From contig PLCA01000015.1 in the NCBI GenBank assembly GCA_003134685.1, positions 1-34,061 on the forward strand: DNA of 34,061 nucleotides. Direction: 5' to 3'. This DNA comes from Gemmatimonadota bacterium (GTDB lineage: Bacteria > Gemmatimonadota > Gemmatimonadetes > Gemmatimonadales > Gemmatimonadaceae). Position 1 is the first letter of the stretch. Every line of letters starts with the position of its first letter. Shown here piece by piece: positions 17,853-25,372 of the stretch. Position numbers and translations under genes: made by a program. Under the pieces are notes generated by a model. The model did no database searches. It had not been told where the DNA came from and worked only from the letters and a program-made list of their open reading frames with translations.

Positions 17853-20255
17853 GCGTTGGGTGTTAGAGCCTGGTTTCGCGGGAAGCGTCAGAGTGAACGT
17901 GCTCCCCTTGTCCACTCCGGATTCGACGCTCACTTCTCCGCCCAGGAGCCGCGCGAGACTCCGGCTCACACTCAAGCCAAGCCCGGTCCCGCCGATTCTC
18001 CGGGTGGAGCGCTGCTCCACCTGCCAGAACGGGTCGAAAATCTTCTCGAGGTTCTCGGGAGCGATGCCGATTCCCGGGTCAGCAATCGAGACCGCGACCG
18101 AGTCTCCGTTGAGCCGCGAGCGAACGACGATGTCGCCATCATCGGAGAATTTGATCGCGTTCGAGAGCAGGTTGAGTAGTATCTGCCGCACCTTCCCGCT
18201 GTCGGTAAGGAGCCGTGCATCGATCGTTTCATTTTGCAGCCGCAAGCCCTTTGCTTCGGCCAGCGGAGTCACCATCGTGAGGGCCTCGGCGACGATCGGG
18301 CCAAGCTGAACCTCGTCACTACGAACTACCTCCTTGCCCGCATCAACTCGGCTGAAGGTGAGTACCTCGTCGATCAGGCTCAACAGGTGATCGGCGCTGG
18401 CGCGAATCCGCGCCAGCTGCGCGAGCTGTGACGCGTTGAGGGAGCCATTGATTCCCTCCGCGAGCAGCGACTGATAGCCGATGATTGCATTCAGCGGCGT
18501 CCGCAACTCGTGACTCATCGTCGCCAGGAACGCCGACTTCGCATCGCTCGCGGCCAGGGCGCTCCTGTAAAGCTGCGCGTTGTCGATTGCGATCGCGGCC
18601 CGGGTGGCCAACTCCATAGCGAGCGACTGGTCCACTTCTCCGTAGCGGCGGCCCGTGTCGGTACTGATGAGAGTGAGCGCGCCGAGAGTGCGACCACGCG
18701 CGATCATTGGCACTACGAGCGCTGACTTGATCTGCAGCTCGCGCATGATGGCGAGGTGCTCGCCGTCTCGCGCGCCGGCAACCAGCATCTGATCGGAGAT
18801 CTCCGGGTATATCTCAGGCTGACCGGTTCGCATGACCTGACCGACGCCGGTTGGTCCACCATAGTCTGGCGGATACCGCTTATTCAGCTCCTTTGCCCAC
18901 TTGATCTTCGCCTCGTCCTTGTGCGACACGACAACCTGGCGGATCCCATCCGACTCGACGAGATCGACAGCGCACCAATCGGCGAGATCGCCGACGGCCA
19001 GCTTCGCCACGGCCTCGAGCGTCTTCTCGTAGTCGAGCGTAGAGGCGAGGACGCGGCTCGCATCGTTCAGCAGCTGGGCGCCCTGTTGCTCGCGTTTTCT
19101 GCGGGTGATGTCGCGAGTGAACGTCATTACCCCACCGCTCACGGGGACGATGCTGTTCTCAATCCACGCGTCGAGCTCGGAAGAATACTCTTCGTACTCG
19201 ATGACCTTCGCTTCGCGCACCGCGCGCCTCGTCTCCGCCTCGAACCTCGTGCCCCTCAGCCGTGGCATCACGTCCCAGAGCACTTTCCCGGTTACCTGCG
19301 AGGCATCGATCCCAATCGCCGTAAGGTTCCGCGCGCCGCTCGGGTTCACGTATCTCCACCGCCACTCGGAATCGAAGACGTTGGCGGCGTCGGGAAGATT
19401 CTCGAGCACTCGCTCGAGGCGTAGTCGCGCGCTTTCGGCGGCGTCGCGTGCCTGTTCGGCCGTGCGACCGGTGAGATTGAGCGCGTCATTGGTCGATCGG
19501 AGATCCTCGGCGGTGGCCTCGAGCTCCGCGGCCTGCGATTCCATCTCAACCGCCTGCATCTCGAGTTGCTCCGATTGTTGCTCGAGATCCTGGTTGACAT
19601 CCCTGAGCGCGGTGTTCGCGTTGTCACGCTCCTTCAGCGCGCGGGAGAAGGCAAGATTGACGAGGGCGCTGACCAGCAACGCGATGATTCCAGCGGCGCC
19701 AACCGCGAGCGAGGCGTTGCGCACGCTCCGTTGCTCGGCGACGCGTCGCTCGGCCAGCACGGTCTTCTCCCGTGCCTGCAGGTCCGATACGAGCGACCGC
19801 AATTGATCCATCTTCTCTTTGCCGGCGAGCAGGCGACTGGAGCTCGTCGCGGCACCGCGCCGGCGCAGCTGGATCGCGGTATCGAGAAGCGCGAAACGCT
19901 GGGGAATGAGACCTTCTATCGCATTGAGTCGGGCACTCTGGGCCGGCTCACCCAGCACGAGTCGCCGCAGTGAATCCAGCGAGCGCGCAATATCGGCGCG
20001 AGCACCGACGTAAGGCTCGAGGAGGGCTTCGTCGCCCGTCAGCAGGTAGGCTCGCTGTCCCGTCTCCGCGTCAACCGCTCGCGTAAGAAGGGCGTCGGAT
20101 CCCTCGATGATCTCGCTGCTCCGCCCCACCTCCTGCACGTCGGACACCACGCTGCGCGCCCGCTCGTACGCGAGCGCGCCGACCAGCAGAACCAGAACTG
20201 CCGGAACCAGCGCCAGAACACGTCGCTGCGCTGTACCGGTAAGTCTGAGGTCCAA
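17847..20255 (-). CDS. Membrane sensor histidine kinase with CHASE3, PAS and GAF domains
   Basis: I place the start at a TTG (20253-20255) with an AGGAG site ten bases upstream; the open frame continues to 20543 but that part runs antisense to the next lipoprotein gene and lacks a site. The 802 residues contain a first membrane helix at about 15-32 (VLALVPAVLVLLVGALAYE), a CHASE3-like periplasmic domain (ETGQRAYLLTGDEALLEPY) to about 175, and a second helix at about 180-200. A long coiled-coil of EQQ/ESQ repeats follows, then PAS (about 265-385), GAF (about 400-560), HisKA with His582 in ATMSHELRTPLNA, and an ATPase domain (N box LLNLLSNAIKF, G1 DPGIGI, F box FDPFWQ, G2 GGTGLGL). No partner regulator is adjacent; the nearest is 2 kb away on the other strand. 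Confidence 0.9.
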   Translation of the reverse strand: MDLRLTGTAQRRVLALVPAVLVLLVGALAYERARSVVSDVQEVGRSSEIIEGSDALLTRAVDAETGQRAYLLTGDEALLEPYVGARADIARSLDSLRRLVLGEPAQSARLNAIEGLIPQRFALLDTAIQLRRRGAATSSSRLLAGKEKMDQLRSLVSDLQAREKTVLAERRVAEQRSVRNASLAVGAAGIIALLVSALVNLAFSRALKERDNANTALRDVNQDLEQQSEQLEMQAVEMESQAAELEATAEDLRSTNDALNLTGRTAEQARDAAESARLRLERVLENLPDAANVFDSEWRWRYVNPSGARNLTAIGIDASQVTGKVLWDVMPRLRGTRFEAETRRAVREAKVIEYEEYSSELDAWIENSIVPVSGGVMTFTRDITRRKREQQGAQLLNDASRVLASTLDYEKTLEAVAKLAVGDLADWCAVDLVESDGIRQVVVSHKDEAKIKWAKELNKRYPPDYGGPTGVGQVMRTGQPEIYPEISDQMLVAGARDGEHLAIMRELQIKSALVVPMIARGRTLGALTLISTDTGRRYGEVDQSLAMELATRAAIAIDNAQLYRSALAASDAKSAFLATMSHELRTPLNAIIGYQSLLAEGINGSLNASQLAQLARIRASADHLLSLIDEVLTFSRVDAGKEVVRSDEVQLGPIVAEALTMVTPLAEAKGLRLQNETIDARLLTDSGKVRQILLNLLSNAIKFSDDGDIVVRSRLNGDSVAVSIADPGIGIAPENLEKIFDPFWQVEQRSTRRIGGTGLGLSVSRSLARLLGGEVSVESGVDKGSTFTLTLPAKPGSNTQRN

Positions 20256-20460
20256 GCGGAATTCTCTCCTGTGGATCGTGATGCGGCGACTAACGATCTT
20301 CACTGGAAGAAGATCGTGCGAGAAAAAAGTGAATCCTTGGCTACTTTCGGGCCACGGCGGTCGGACAACCGACATGGGGCCGGATTTTTGCTTGATCGGC
20401 CGCATGCTCTTGTCGAATCCCGAGCGGAGGCCCCGCGCTTGCACGATGGAGGAAATCAGA

Positions 20461-20892
20461 ATGAAGGCAGGTGATTTCGTGCGTCGAATCAACCCCCTCG
20501 CGCTTCTTTTGTTGCTGGCGGCGTGCGGCACGCGCGCGCACATCGAGGCCAGGAATCCCGCTCTCGCGCTCGCGCCAACATGCGCCGACGCGGTGCCGGT
20601 TTATGCGAGCAGCGCAGACGTACCGTACGACTACTATGAAGTCGCTCTGATCACAGCCGAGGGCAATTCGGTTTACACCGGCAATGGCGACGTGCTCAAA
20701 TCGGTGCGAAAGCAGGCGGCGAGCATCGGCGCGAACGGCGTGGTGGTCGATTCGCTCCGCGCGACCCATGCGACCGTCAAAGTCCTCGGCGCCGCCCTTG
20801 GCGGCAAGGACGCCGAGCGGAAGGCGCGTGCCGTCGCGATATGGATGCCGAGCGACACCGCCCGCGTGCGCGAAGCGTGCAGCGGAAAGTGA
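20461..20892 (+). CDS. Small lipoprotein, unknown function
   Basis: The 143-residue product starts at the ATG at 20461, with GGAGG upstream. Residues 1-21 form a lipoprotein signal ending LLAAC (Cys21). After a short linker the mature part has CADAVPVYASSADVPYDYYEVALITAEGN, then a helix with SVRKQAASIGANGVVVDSL and a C-terminal strand. A pattern of YEEVALI followed by A-x-x-x-GANG is common to small bacterial envelope lipoproteins of unknown role, and I cannot name the family. The next lipoprotein gene overlaps its stop (GTGA), so the two are translationally coupled. Confidence 0.8.
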   Translation: MKAGDFVRRINPLALLLLLAACGTRAHIEARNPALALAPTCADAVPVYASSADVPYDYYEVALITAEGNSVYTGNGDVLKSVRKQAASIGANGVVVDSLRATHATVKVLGAALGGKDAERKARAVAIWMPSDTARVREACSGK

Positions 20893-21500
20893 CAGCGGTC
20901 GCGTGGCTCTCGATGATTGCCGCGAGTGGCTGCCGGGACAGCCCGTGGACTCCGATGGGGAGCGCGGAGGTCGTGCTCTCGGAGATAAAGCTCGGTGGTG
21001 CGTCTCAAGTCTCGAAGCGAATCGATTCCGACGAGAATTTTGGGCGCACCGTGATGAACGGCATCGCCACTGGCGATAGCCTGTGGCTTCAGGTCGCCGA
21101 CAAGCTTACCCCCGCCTCAGCCGCCGCCGAGGCTACGATGTCCATCGCACTTGCTTCCGCCTTGCCCCACTCGCCCGACAAGGTTCTGGCGCTCGTCGGC
21201 GACAAGTATCCGATCGAGGAGGTTTGCGGCATCCCGTTCCTCAAAGGTGATTCCGCGCTCGTGATCACCTATCACGATGAGGCGATCGCCGCGGTCGCCC
21301 GGGTGCGGACGGTCTCGTTGTCACCCACGCGCGACGCCTGCCGCGCTGCTCTCGACGATGCGCGCGAGCGCCGGCTCGAGCGAATCAGCCCATCCTACGT
21401 CGTGAAGAACAAGCCCGTGGTGCCGCCGAGCCGGGTCCGGACGAAGGTGGTCAAGCCACCCCAACCCGTTACCCCGCAAGACACTAGCTCGTCCCGTTGA
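20889..21500 (+). CDS. Lipoprotein coupled to the preceding gene, unknown function
   Basis: A GTG at 20889 overlapping the previous stop gives 203 residues with a short signal ending in ASGC (Cys16), a lipobox. Earlier in-frame starts would overlap the upstream gene and displace the signal. The body shows alternating strands and helices (EVVLSEIKLGGASQVSKRID, DKVLALVGDKYPIEEVCGIPFLKGDSALVITYHDEAIAAVARV). The tail is basic and Pro/Thr-rich (PVVPPSRVRTKVVKPPQPVTPQ). It has two further Cys (VCGIPF and DACRAAL), possibly a disulphide. I recognise no family. Being in one unit with another lipoprotein suggests a joint envelope role. Confidence 0.75.
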   Translation: MTAVAWLSMIAASGCRDSPWTPMGSAEVVLSEIKLGGASQVSKRIDSDENFGRTVMNGIATGDSLWLQVADKLTPASAAAEATMSIALASALPHSPDKVLALVGDKYPIEEVCGIPFLKGDSALVITYHDEAIAAVARVRTVSLSPTRDACRAALDDARERRLERISPSYVVKNKPVVPPSRVRTKVVKPPQPVTPQDTSSSR

Positions 21501-21614
21501 CGCAACCGAACAAGACCCCGACTATCGGGTACGACTTCGATGCGCAACCGGAACCAGCGTCTGAACGGCGGCCGATCGGCCCGGCGCGGGCGCTTCCAAT
21601 AACAAGGAGTTGAT

Positions 21615-22160
21615 TTGAAGCGTTCTCTTTTCGCAGGTGCCCTCGCGGGCATGGTGATCGTGTCGCTCCCGTTTACGGCGCGCGCCCAGGTATCGAAGGT
21701 CGCTAACCCGGTACAGTTCGGTATCGCCGCCGGAGCGGCGATCCCGATGAGCGACCTGTCAAACGCAACCAGTACGGGATTCAACGTCACCGGCACCATC
21801 GGGTTCCATCCGCAGCTGATTCCGCTCGGAATCCGGGTCGACGGGGCGTACAACAGCTTCGGCGCCAAGGGTGGCGGGGCAAATGTCCACTTCACCAGCG
21901 TGACCGGCAATCTCGTGTACAGCATCCCCTCGGAGTCCGTCACACCTTACCTAATCGGTGGCGCCGGCTGGTACAATGCCGCGATCACCGTCACAGGATT
22001 CGGCACGGGTTCAGACAACCATGTAGGCTGGAATCTGGGCGGCGGCATCAAGATGCCACTCAGTGGGTTCGACACGTTCCTCGAAGCCCGCTACAACCAG
22101 GTTCAGGGCAACGGCGGATCGCTCAAGTTCATTCCGATCACGTTCGGAGTGATGTTCTAG
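21615..22160 (+). CDS. Outer-membrane beta-barrel protein (copy 1)
   Basis: The 181 residues start at TTG (21615-21617), with AAGGAG five bases upstream. A signal peptide (MKRSLFAGALAGMVIVSLPFTARAQ) is followed by alternating strands typical of an eight-stranded barrel: FGIAAGAAIPMSDL, FNVTGTIGFHP, LGIRVDGAYNSFG, HFTSVTGNLVYSI, TPYLIGGAGWYNAAI, VGWNLGGGIKMPL, DTFLEARYNQVQ and KFIPITFGVMF. The terminal Phe is the usual BAM insertion signal. A paralogue of nearly the same length lies at 24074-24616 and shares MKRSLF, GxRVDGAYNxFG, PYLIGGAG, DNHxGWN and FxEARYN. Transport or structural role unknown. Confidence 0.88.
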   Translation: MKRSLFAGALAGMVIVSLPFTARAQVSKVANPVQFGIAAGAAIPMSDLSNATSTGFNVTGTIGFHPQLIPLGIRVDGAYNSFGAKGGGANVHFTSVTGNLVYSIPSESVTPYLIGGAGWYNAAITVTGFGTGSDNHVGWNLGGGIKMPLSGFDTFLEARYNQVQGNGGSLKFIPITFGVMF

Positions 22161-22184
22161 GGGTTCCCCCTTGGGTTCGAAATG

Positions 22185-22218
22185 AAACGGGAGAGGGCTT
22201 TTAGCCCTCTCCCGTTTT
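22185..22218 (+). terminator. Rho-independent terminator after the first barrel gene
   Basis: A perfect 14-bp stem (AAACGGGAGAGGGC with its inverse) and a TTTTA loop are followed by T-rich sequence ending TTTTGCTTGCT. It lies 25 bases past the barrel gene stop. Confidence 0.85.
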
Positions 22219-22311
22219 GCTTGCTCCACTGCAACCTGACGCCCGATTCAGCGATACTCCATATAGCGTCATCTTTCGTCCTCGTGGATCAGCGGTTGAA
22301 CCCGGAGCTGA

Positions 22312-23028
22312 ATGCGCATTCTCGTGGTCGATGACGACAAGGCGATACTCAAGCTGATAACCCGCGTGCTCCGCGACGAGGCCTACGCGGTAGACACGGC
22401 GTCGACCGGCGAGGAAGCGCGGACGCTCGCGCTCGTGAATGAGTACGACGGAATAATCCTCGATCTCCACCTGGGGGACCGTCATGGGTTCGAGATTCTT
22501 CAGGAGCTGAGGCGGAATGGACGCCCCACGCCCGTGCTTCTCTACTCCGGACAGGCCGATACCGAAACCATTGTCCGCGGCCTCGACGCCGGCGCCGATG
22601 ATTACGTCGTCAAGCCGGTGTCGAACGAGGAACTGCGGGCACGTGTACGCACTCTCATCCGGAGAGGCGCCGGAAGCTCGCGCGTCGGCGAACAGGCCAA
22701 CGTGGGCAATCTCACCCTCAATCGCCTGACGCGCCGCGTGACGTGCAATGGCGAAGACGTCAGCCTCACCTCCATGGAGCTGAAGCTCCTCGAGCACCTG
22801 ATGATGAGGACCGGCGAGACTGTCTCCAGGAGTGAGCTCCACGACAAAGTGTGGGACATGCACTTCGATCCCAGCTCGAATGTCATCGATGCCCACGTCG
22901 CCCGATTGAGGAAAAAACTGCAGAAGTCAGGGGCCTCAGCGAGCATTACAACCCGTCGCGGGATCGGCTTCGTGCTCGAGCCCGTAACTCCTTCTCCTGC
23001 CATCACTTGGCCTATCGGCAAACAATGA
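22312..23028 (+). CDS. OmpR/PhoB-family response regulator
   Basis: The protein has 238 residues with an N-terminal receiver (1-120) and a C-terminal winged-helix DNA-binding domain (about 130-230). Receiver residues are visible: acidic pair in VVDDDK, phospho-Asp51 in IILDLHL, Ser in LLYSGQ and Lys in VVKPVS. The DNA-binding half shows LTSMELKLLEHLMMRTGETVSRSELHDKVW and the recognition region SNVIDAHVARLRKKL, with the wing ending TRRGIGFVLEP. A GGAG site lies four bases before the ATG. No kinase gene adjoins it, so it may answer to one of the orphan kinases nearby. Targets might include the flanking barrel genes, but no operator can be shown. Confidence 0.93.
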   Translation: MRILVVDDDKAILKLITRVLRDEAYAVDTASTGEEARTLALVNEYDGIILDLHLGDRHGFEILQELRRNGRPTPVLLYSGQADTETIVRGLDAGADDYVVKPVSNEELRARVRTLIRRGAGSSRVGEQANVGNLTLNRLTRRVTCNGEDVSLTSMELKLLEHLMMRTGETVSRSELHDKVWDMHFDPSSNVIDAHVARLRKKLQKSGASASITTRRGIGFVLEPVTPSPAITWPIGKQ

Positions 23029-23138
23029 CAATCTAGTCATAATCGCTTAACAAAGCCGTCACGGAGGGGGGTGCATATTGTGCCATAAGAAATCACCCTG
23101 GGTGGGCTCAGGCTCACCATTCGCAGAGGCTTTGCAAA

Positions 23139-23612
23139 ATGGCTAGAATTCGCGGGATGTGGACTGGACTCGTACTTGGAAGCGCGCTCCTTTCGAGCGT
23201 GGCAGTTGCCCAGAACGGGTCGTCGGTCAGCCTCACTCACTTGGTCACAGTGACTGTCCCCCCCCGCGTGAAGGTCCAGGTGAGCAGCTTCCCTCCCGCC
23301 GTTCAGACCGCGGTCATCGGTTCCTCGGTGCAGTCGACAAGCAATGGTCTCTCGCTCAGAATTCGCGCCACGCAGTCGTGGACGCTCTCGATCGGCTCAA
23401 CCGCGAAGACGTCGCAGCTCCAGTGGTCGCATGATCAGGCCTCGGGCTTTGCGAAGATGGGCGGACGTGATGCGATCGTCGCCTCGGGCACGAATGTTCA
23501 GGGAGCCACCGCCGCCACCGTCTTCTTCCGCAACGCAGCAGCGAATGGGTCTTCAGATCGTACCAGCACAGAAGGATCAGACACGGTCATCCTGACCGTA
23601 GCTGCGCAATAA
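23139..23612 (+). CDS. Small exported beta-rich protein, unknown function
   Basis: The 157 residues start at the ATG at 23139, with an AGAGG site nine bases upstream. A signal peptide (about 1-25, ending VAVAQ) is followed by alternating strands with Ser/Thr-rich turns: LTHLVTVTVPPRVKVQVSSF, GLSLRIRATQSWTLSIGS, TAATVFFRNAAANGS and DTVILTVAAQ. No Cys in the mature part. The pattern resembles small secreted adhesin-like or pilin-like beta sandwiches, but I cannot name a family. Its 110-base leader has short inverted repeats (CACC / GGTG / GGTGGGC / GCTCACC) that could fold in alternative ways. Confidence 0.7.
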   Translation: MARIRGMWTGLVLGSALLSSVAVAQNGSSVSLTHLVTVTVPPRVKVQVSSFPPAVQTAVIGSSVQSTSNGLSLRIRATQSWTLSIGSTAKTSQLQWSHDQASGFAKMGGRDAIVASGTNVQGATAATVFFRNAAANGSSDRTSTEGSDTVILTVAAQ

Positions 23613-23692
23613 GATCGGAATGGATGCTGGTGGCTTGCTCCGAGCTTCCACCAGCCCACCCATCGAGATTGTCTCGCTCCAAGAACTCCAAG

Positions 23693-23730
23693 AAAAAAAA
23701 ACGCACCCTGGGTCGGGTGCGTTTTTCTTT
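23693..23730. terminator. Two-way Rho-independent terminator
   Basis: AAAAACGCACCC (23697-23708) and GGGTGCGTTTTT (23715-23726) form a perfect 12-bp stem with a 6-base loop. On the plus strand it is followed by TTTTTCTTT and on the minus strand by nine T. It can end the 23139-23612 gene on one side, and a lost minus-strand gene on the other. Confidence 0.85.
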
Positions 23731-24073
23731 GTCGGTGGAGCCGCTGCTAACGCGTGAAGAACGAGAGGCCGACCAGGAAGGAGTTGGAATGAGTCGGACG
23801 GTTCGATCCGCTCGACATCTCGGCTTTCTGACGATCGGGCCGCCCGGAGTATCACAAATCCGCTACGGTCCCAAAGAGGCGGGTTTGACCACCTCACAAT
23901 CGTTACTCGCCAAAGCCTGACTCGTCGTTTGGACGGTGAGAGTTGATAGCGTTCTTGTGTCGCGGTCCAAAAGGCCGCAGCGAGGCGCAAGGACCCTCCC
24001 GTAAACCTGATCAGCGTTCAACCAAGCCAGGCTCACTGGCCCGGTTCGGCGCATTCTTGAACAAGGAGAAGCT
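23731..24073. other. Intergenic stretch without an intact gene
   Basis: This 343-base interval between the terminator and the second barrel gene holds no complete reading frame that I accept. It contains a possible barrel gene tail on the minus strand (23747-23818). Its last 70 bases form a leader resembling that of the first barrel gene (CAGCGT-type box, GGCCCGG, AACAAGGAG). Confidence 0.5.
23747..23818 (-). pseudogene. Possible 3' remnant of a barrel protein gene
   Basis: Read on the minus strand, the last codons before a TAG are SNSFLVGLSFFTR, an alternating hydrophobic pattern like the final strand of an outer-membrane barrel, preceded by a Met 23 codons from the stop. Sixteen bases past the stop is a minus-strand terminator with nine T, as expected for a real gene end. 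Upstream the frame closes at a stop nearby and no further barrel strands are visible. A chance match is quite possible. Confidence 0.3.
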
Positions 24074-24616
24074 TTGAAGCGTTCACTGTTCCTCGCGATC
24101 GCAACGATCGCCCTCGTCGCAGCCCCGCGCGTTTCGCATGCGCAGCTCGGCGTACTGAAGCCGTTCAGCCTTGGTATTGCTGGCGGCGCCACTCAGCCCA
24201 TGAGTGACCTGAAGACCAGCACCGCTATCGGTTACAACGGTACCGTTGCGATGGCAATCAACCTCCCCTTCATCCCGGTTGGTCTACGCGTCGATGGTGC
24301 GTACAACCAGTTCGGTCAGAAGGCGGGTGTTCCTGCCAAGCTCCACGTCATGAGCGCGACGGGTAACGTCGTGTTGCGTCTGCCGAGCATCGGCCTCTCG
24401 CCGTACCTGATTGGCGGCGCTGGACTTTACTCGACGGCCGCGACTGTTACTGGCGCTGCCAGCCAGACTGACAACCACCTCGGCTGGAACGCCGGCGCTG
24501 GTATCAATCTGCCGCTGTCGGTATTCCATGCATTCGTCGAGGCGCGTTACAATCGCGTCAAGACGGCGACCAGCTCGATGGAGTTCGTGCCGGTCACGTT
24601 CGGAATCATGTTCTAA
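24074..24616 (+). CDS. Outer-membrane beta-barrel protein (copy 2)
   Basis: The 180 residues start at TTG (24074-24076), with the same AAGGAG and five-base spacing as copy 1 at 21615. A signal peptide (MKRSLFLAIATIALVAAPRVSHAQ) precedes a barrel with strands FSLGIAGGATQPMSDL, YNGTVAMAINLPF, GLRVDGAYNQFGQ, HVMSATGNVVLRL, SPYLIGGAGLYSTAATV, LGWNAGAGINLPL, HAFVEARYNRVK and EFVPVTFGIMF. It ends in Phe. Relative to copy 1 the framework blocks are kept and the loops differ, so the pair is an old duplication. The response regulator and a small exported gene lie between the copies. Confidence 0.88.
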   Translation: MKRSLFLAIATIALVAAPRVSHAQLGVLKPFSLGIAGGATQPMSDLKTSTAIGYNGTVAMAINLPFIPVGLRVDGAYNQFGQKAGVPAKLHVMSATGNVVLRLPSIGLSPYLIGGAGLYSTAATVTGAASQTDNHLGWNAGAGINLPLSVFHAFVEARYNRVKTATSSMEFVPVTFGIMF

Positions 24617-24651
24617 AGCAGGTCGGCTCGAAGTCTGAGCCGCGTAACAGG

Positions 24652-24687
24652 AAAAAGGGGGAGGGCTAATTGCCCTCCCCCTTTTTT
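24652..24687 (+). terminator. Rho-independent terminator after the second barrel gene
   Basis: A perfect 15-bp stem (AAAAAGGGGGAGGGC with its inverse) around TAATT ends in six T. It is similar in design, though not in sequence, to the terminator after copy 1. Confidence 0.88.
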
Positions 24688-24838
24688 CGTTCGGTACCGC
24701 CCAGCTCGATCAATTGCAACTGTCGAAGCTGAACCTGTGACTTGTTTGAGATACGTGCCGTAGAATCGGACGAACTGTCCGCGTCGGAGGCAGTTGAGCA
24801 ATCGCGGTGCGTGATCGCCGGCTCTATCTTTGGATTCG

Positions 24839-25372
24839 ATGAGAACACTTCCAGGCCTGGTCCTGCTGACCTCAGCAGCTCTGGCCGCATGCACACGATC
24901 TTCTTCCGAGAGCGCCGGAACGGGCTCTTCGACGGCGTCGGTGTCGAACGGCGTAGCTGCATCTCGCCCCGCGGTTGCGACCGCCGGGGCACCCAAGGGC
25001 GGTGGCTGCCCTCGCACCGGCAAGTGGGCGCTTTGTAGCGTCGAGTGTCGGCTCGCGCAATCGGGGTTCGTGGTCAGGCGCATCAACGGTGATCCTCCGC
25101 GCCGGGCGGGTTTCAGCGTCATCCCCGCTGTCTACACCCTCGGCCGATCGCGCCTCGAAGTCTTCATTTATCCCAGCGAGTCGGCGCTCGCAGCCGATGT
25201 GGCGAAGATCGACACGGTTTCAGCCGCGCCGCGCGGAGCGCCAAACCCGTGGCCTTTCTTTTCACCAACGTTCGTGCGCTCCGCAAATCTCGCCGCGGTT
25301 TTTCTGACTGATAACGCGACGCAGGCTGAGCGATTGACGCTTGCACTCACCGCGGGCGCGCCGCAGCCCTGA
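24839..25372 (+). CDS. Predicted lipoprotein, unknown function
   Basis: The ATG at 24839 gives 177 residues; a TTG three codons earlier is the alternative. Residues 1-18 form a lipoprotein signal ending ALAAC (Cys18). A Ser/Thr/Gly/Ala-rich linker to about residue 50 is followed by a folded part beginning GGGCPRTGKWALCSVECRLAQSGF, which has three Cys that could form disulphides. Then come INGDPPRRAGFSVIPAVYTLGRSRLEVFIYPSESALAADVAKID and a Pro/Trp/Phe segment. No family recognised. Its stop overlaps the start of the kinase gene (TGATG), which implies translational coupling and suggests a joint role, perhaps sensing outside the cell. Confidence 0.75.
   Translation: MRTLPGLVLLTSAALAACTRSSSESAGTGSSTASVSNGVAASRPAVATAGAPKGGGCPRTGKWALCSVECRLAQSGFVVRRINGDPPRRAGFSVIPAVYTLGRSRLEVFIYPSESALAADVAKIDTVSAAPRGAPNPWPFFSPTFVRSANLAAVFLTDNATQAERLTLALTAGAPQP

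Noticed and set aside
20256-20543. Longer N-terminus for the CHASE3 kinase
   Set aside because: It lacks a ribosome site and overlaps the next lipoprotein gene; the TTG at 20255 has an AGGAG site directly before the first membrane helix.
23040-23140. Cyclic di-GMP riboswitch in the leader of the 23139 gene
   Set aside because: The minus strand has a TGCAAAGCCTCTG stretch resembling part of that aptamer, but the rest of the conserved core and pairing is missing and the strand is wrong.
23577-23990. 137-codon minus-strand frame between the exported gene and the second barrel
   Set aside because: It spans a terminator and the end of a convergent gene and shows no signal peptide, domain or ribosome site.
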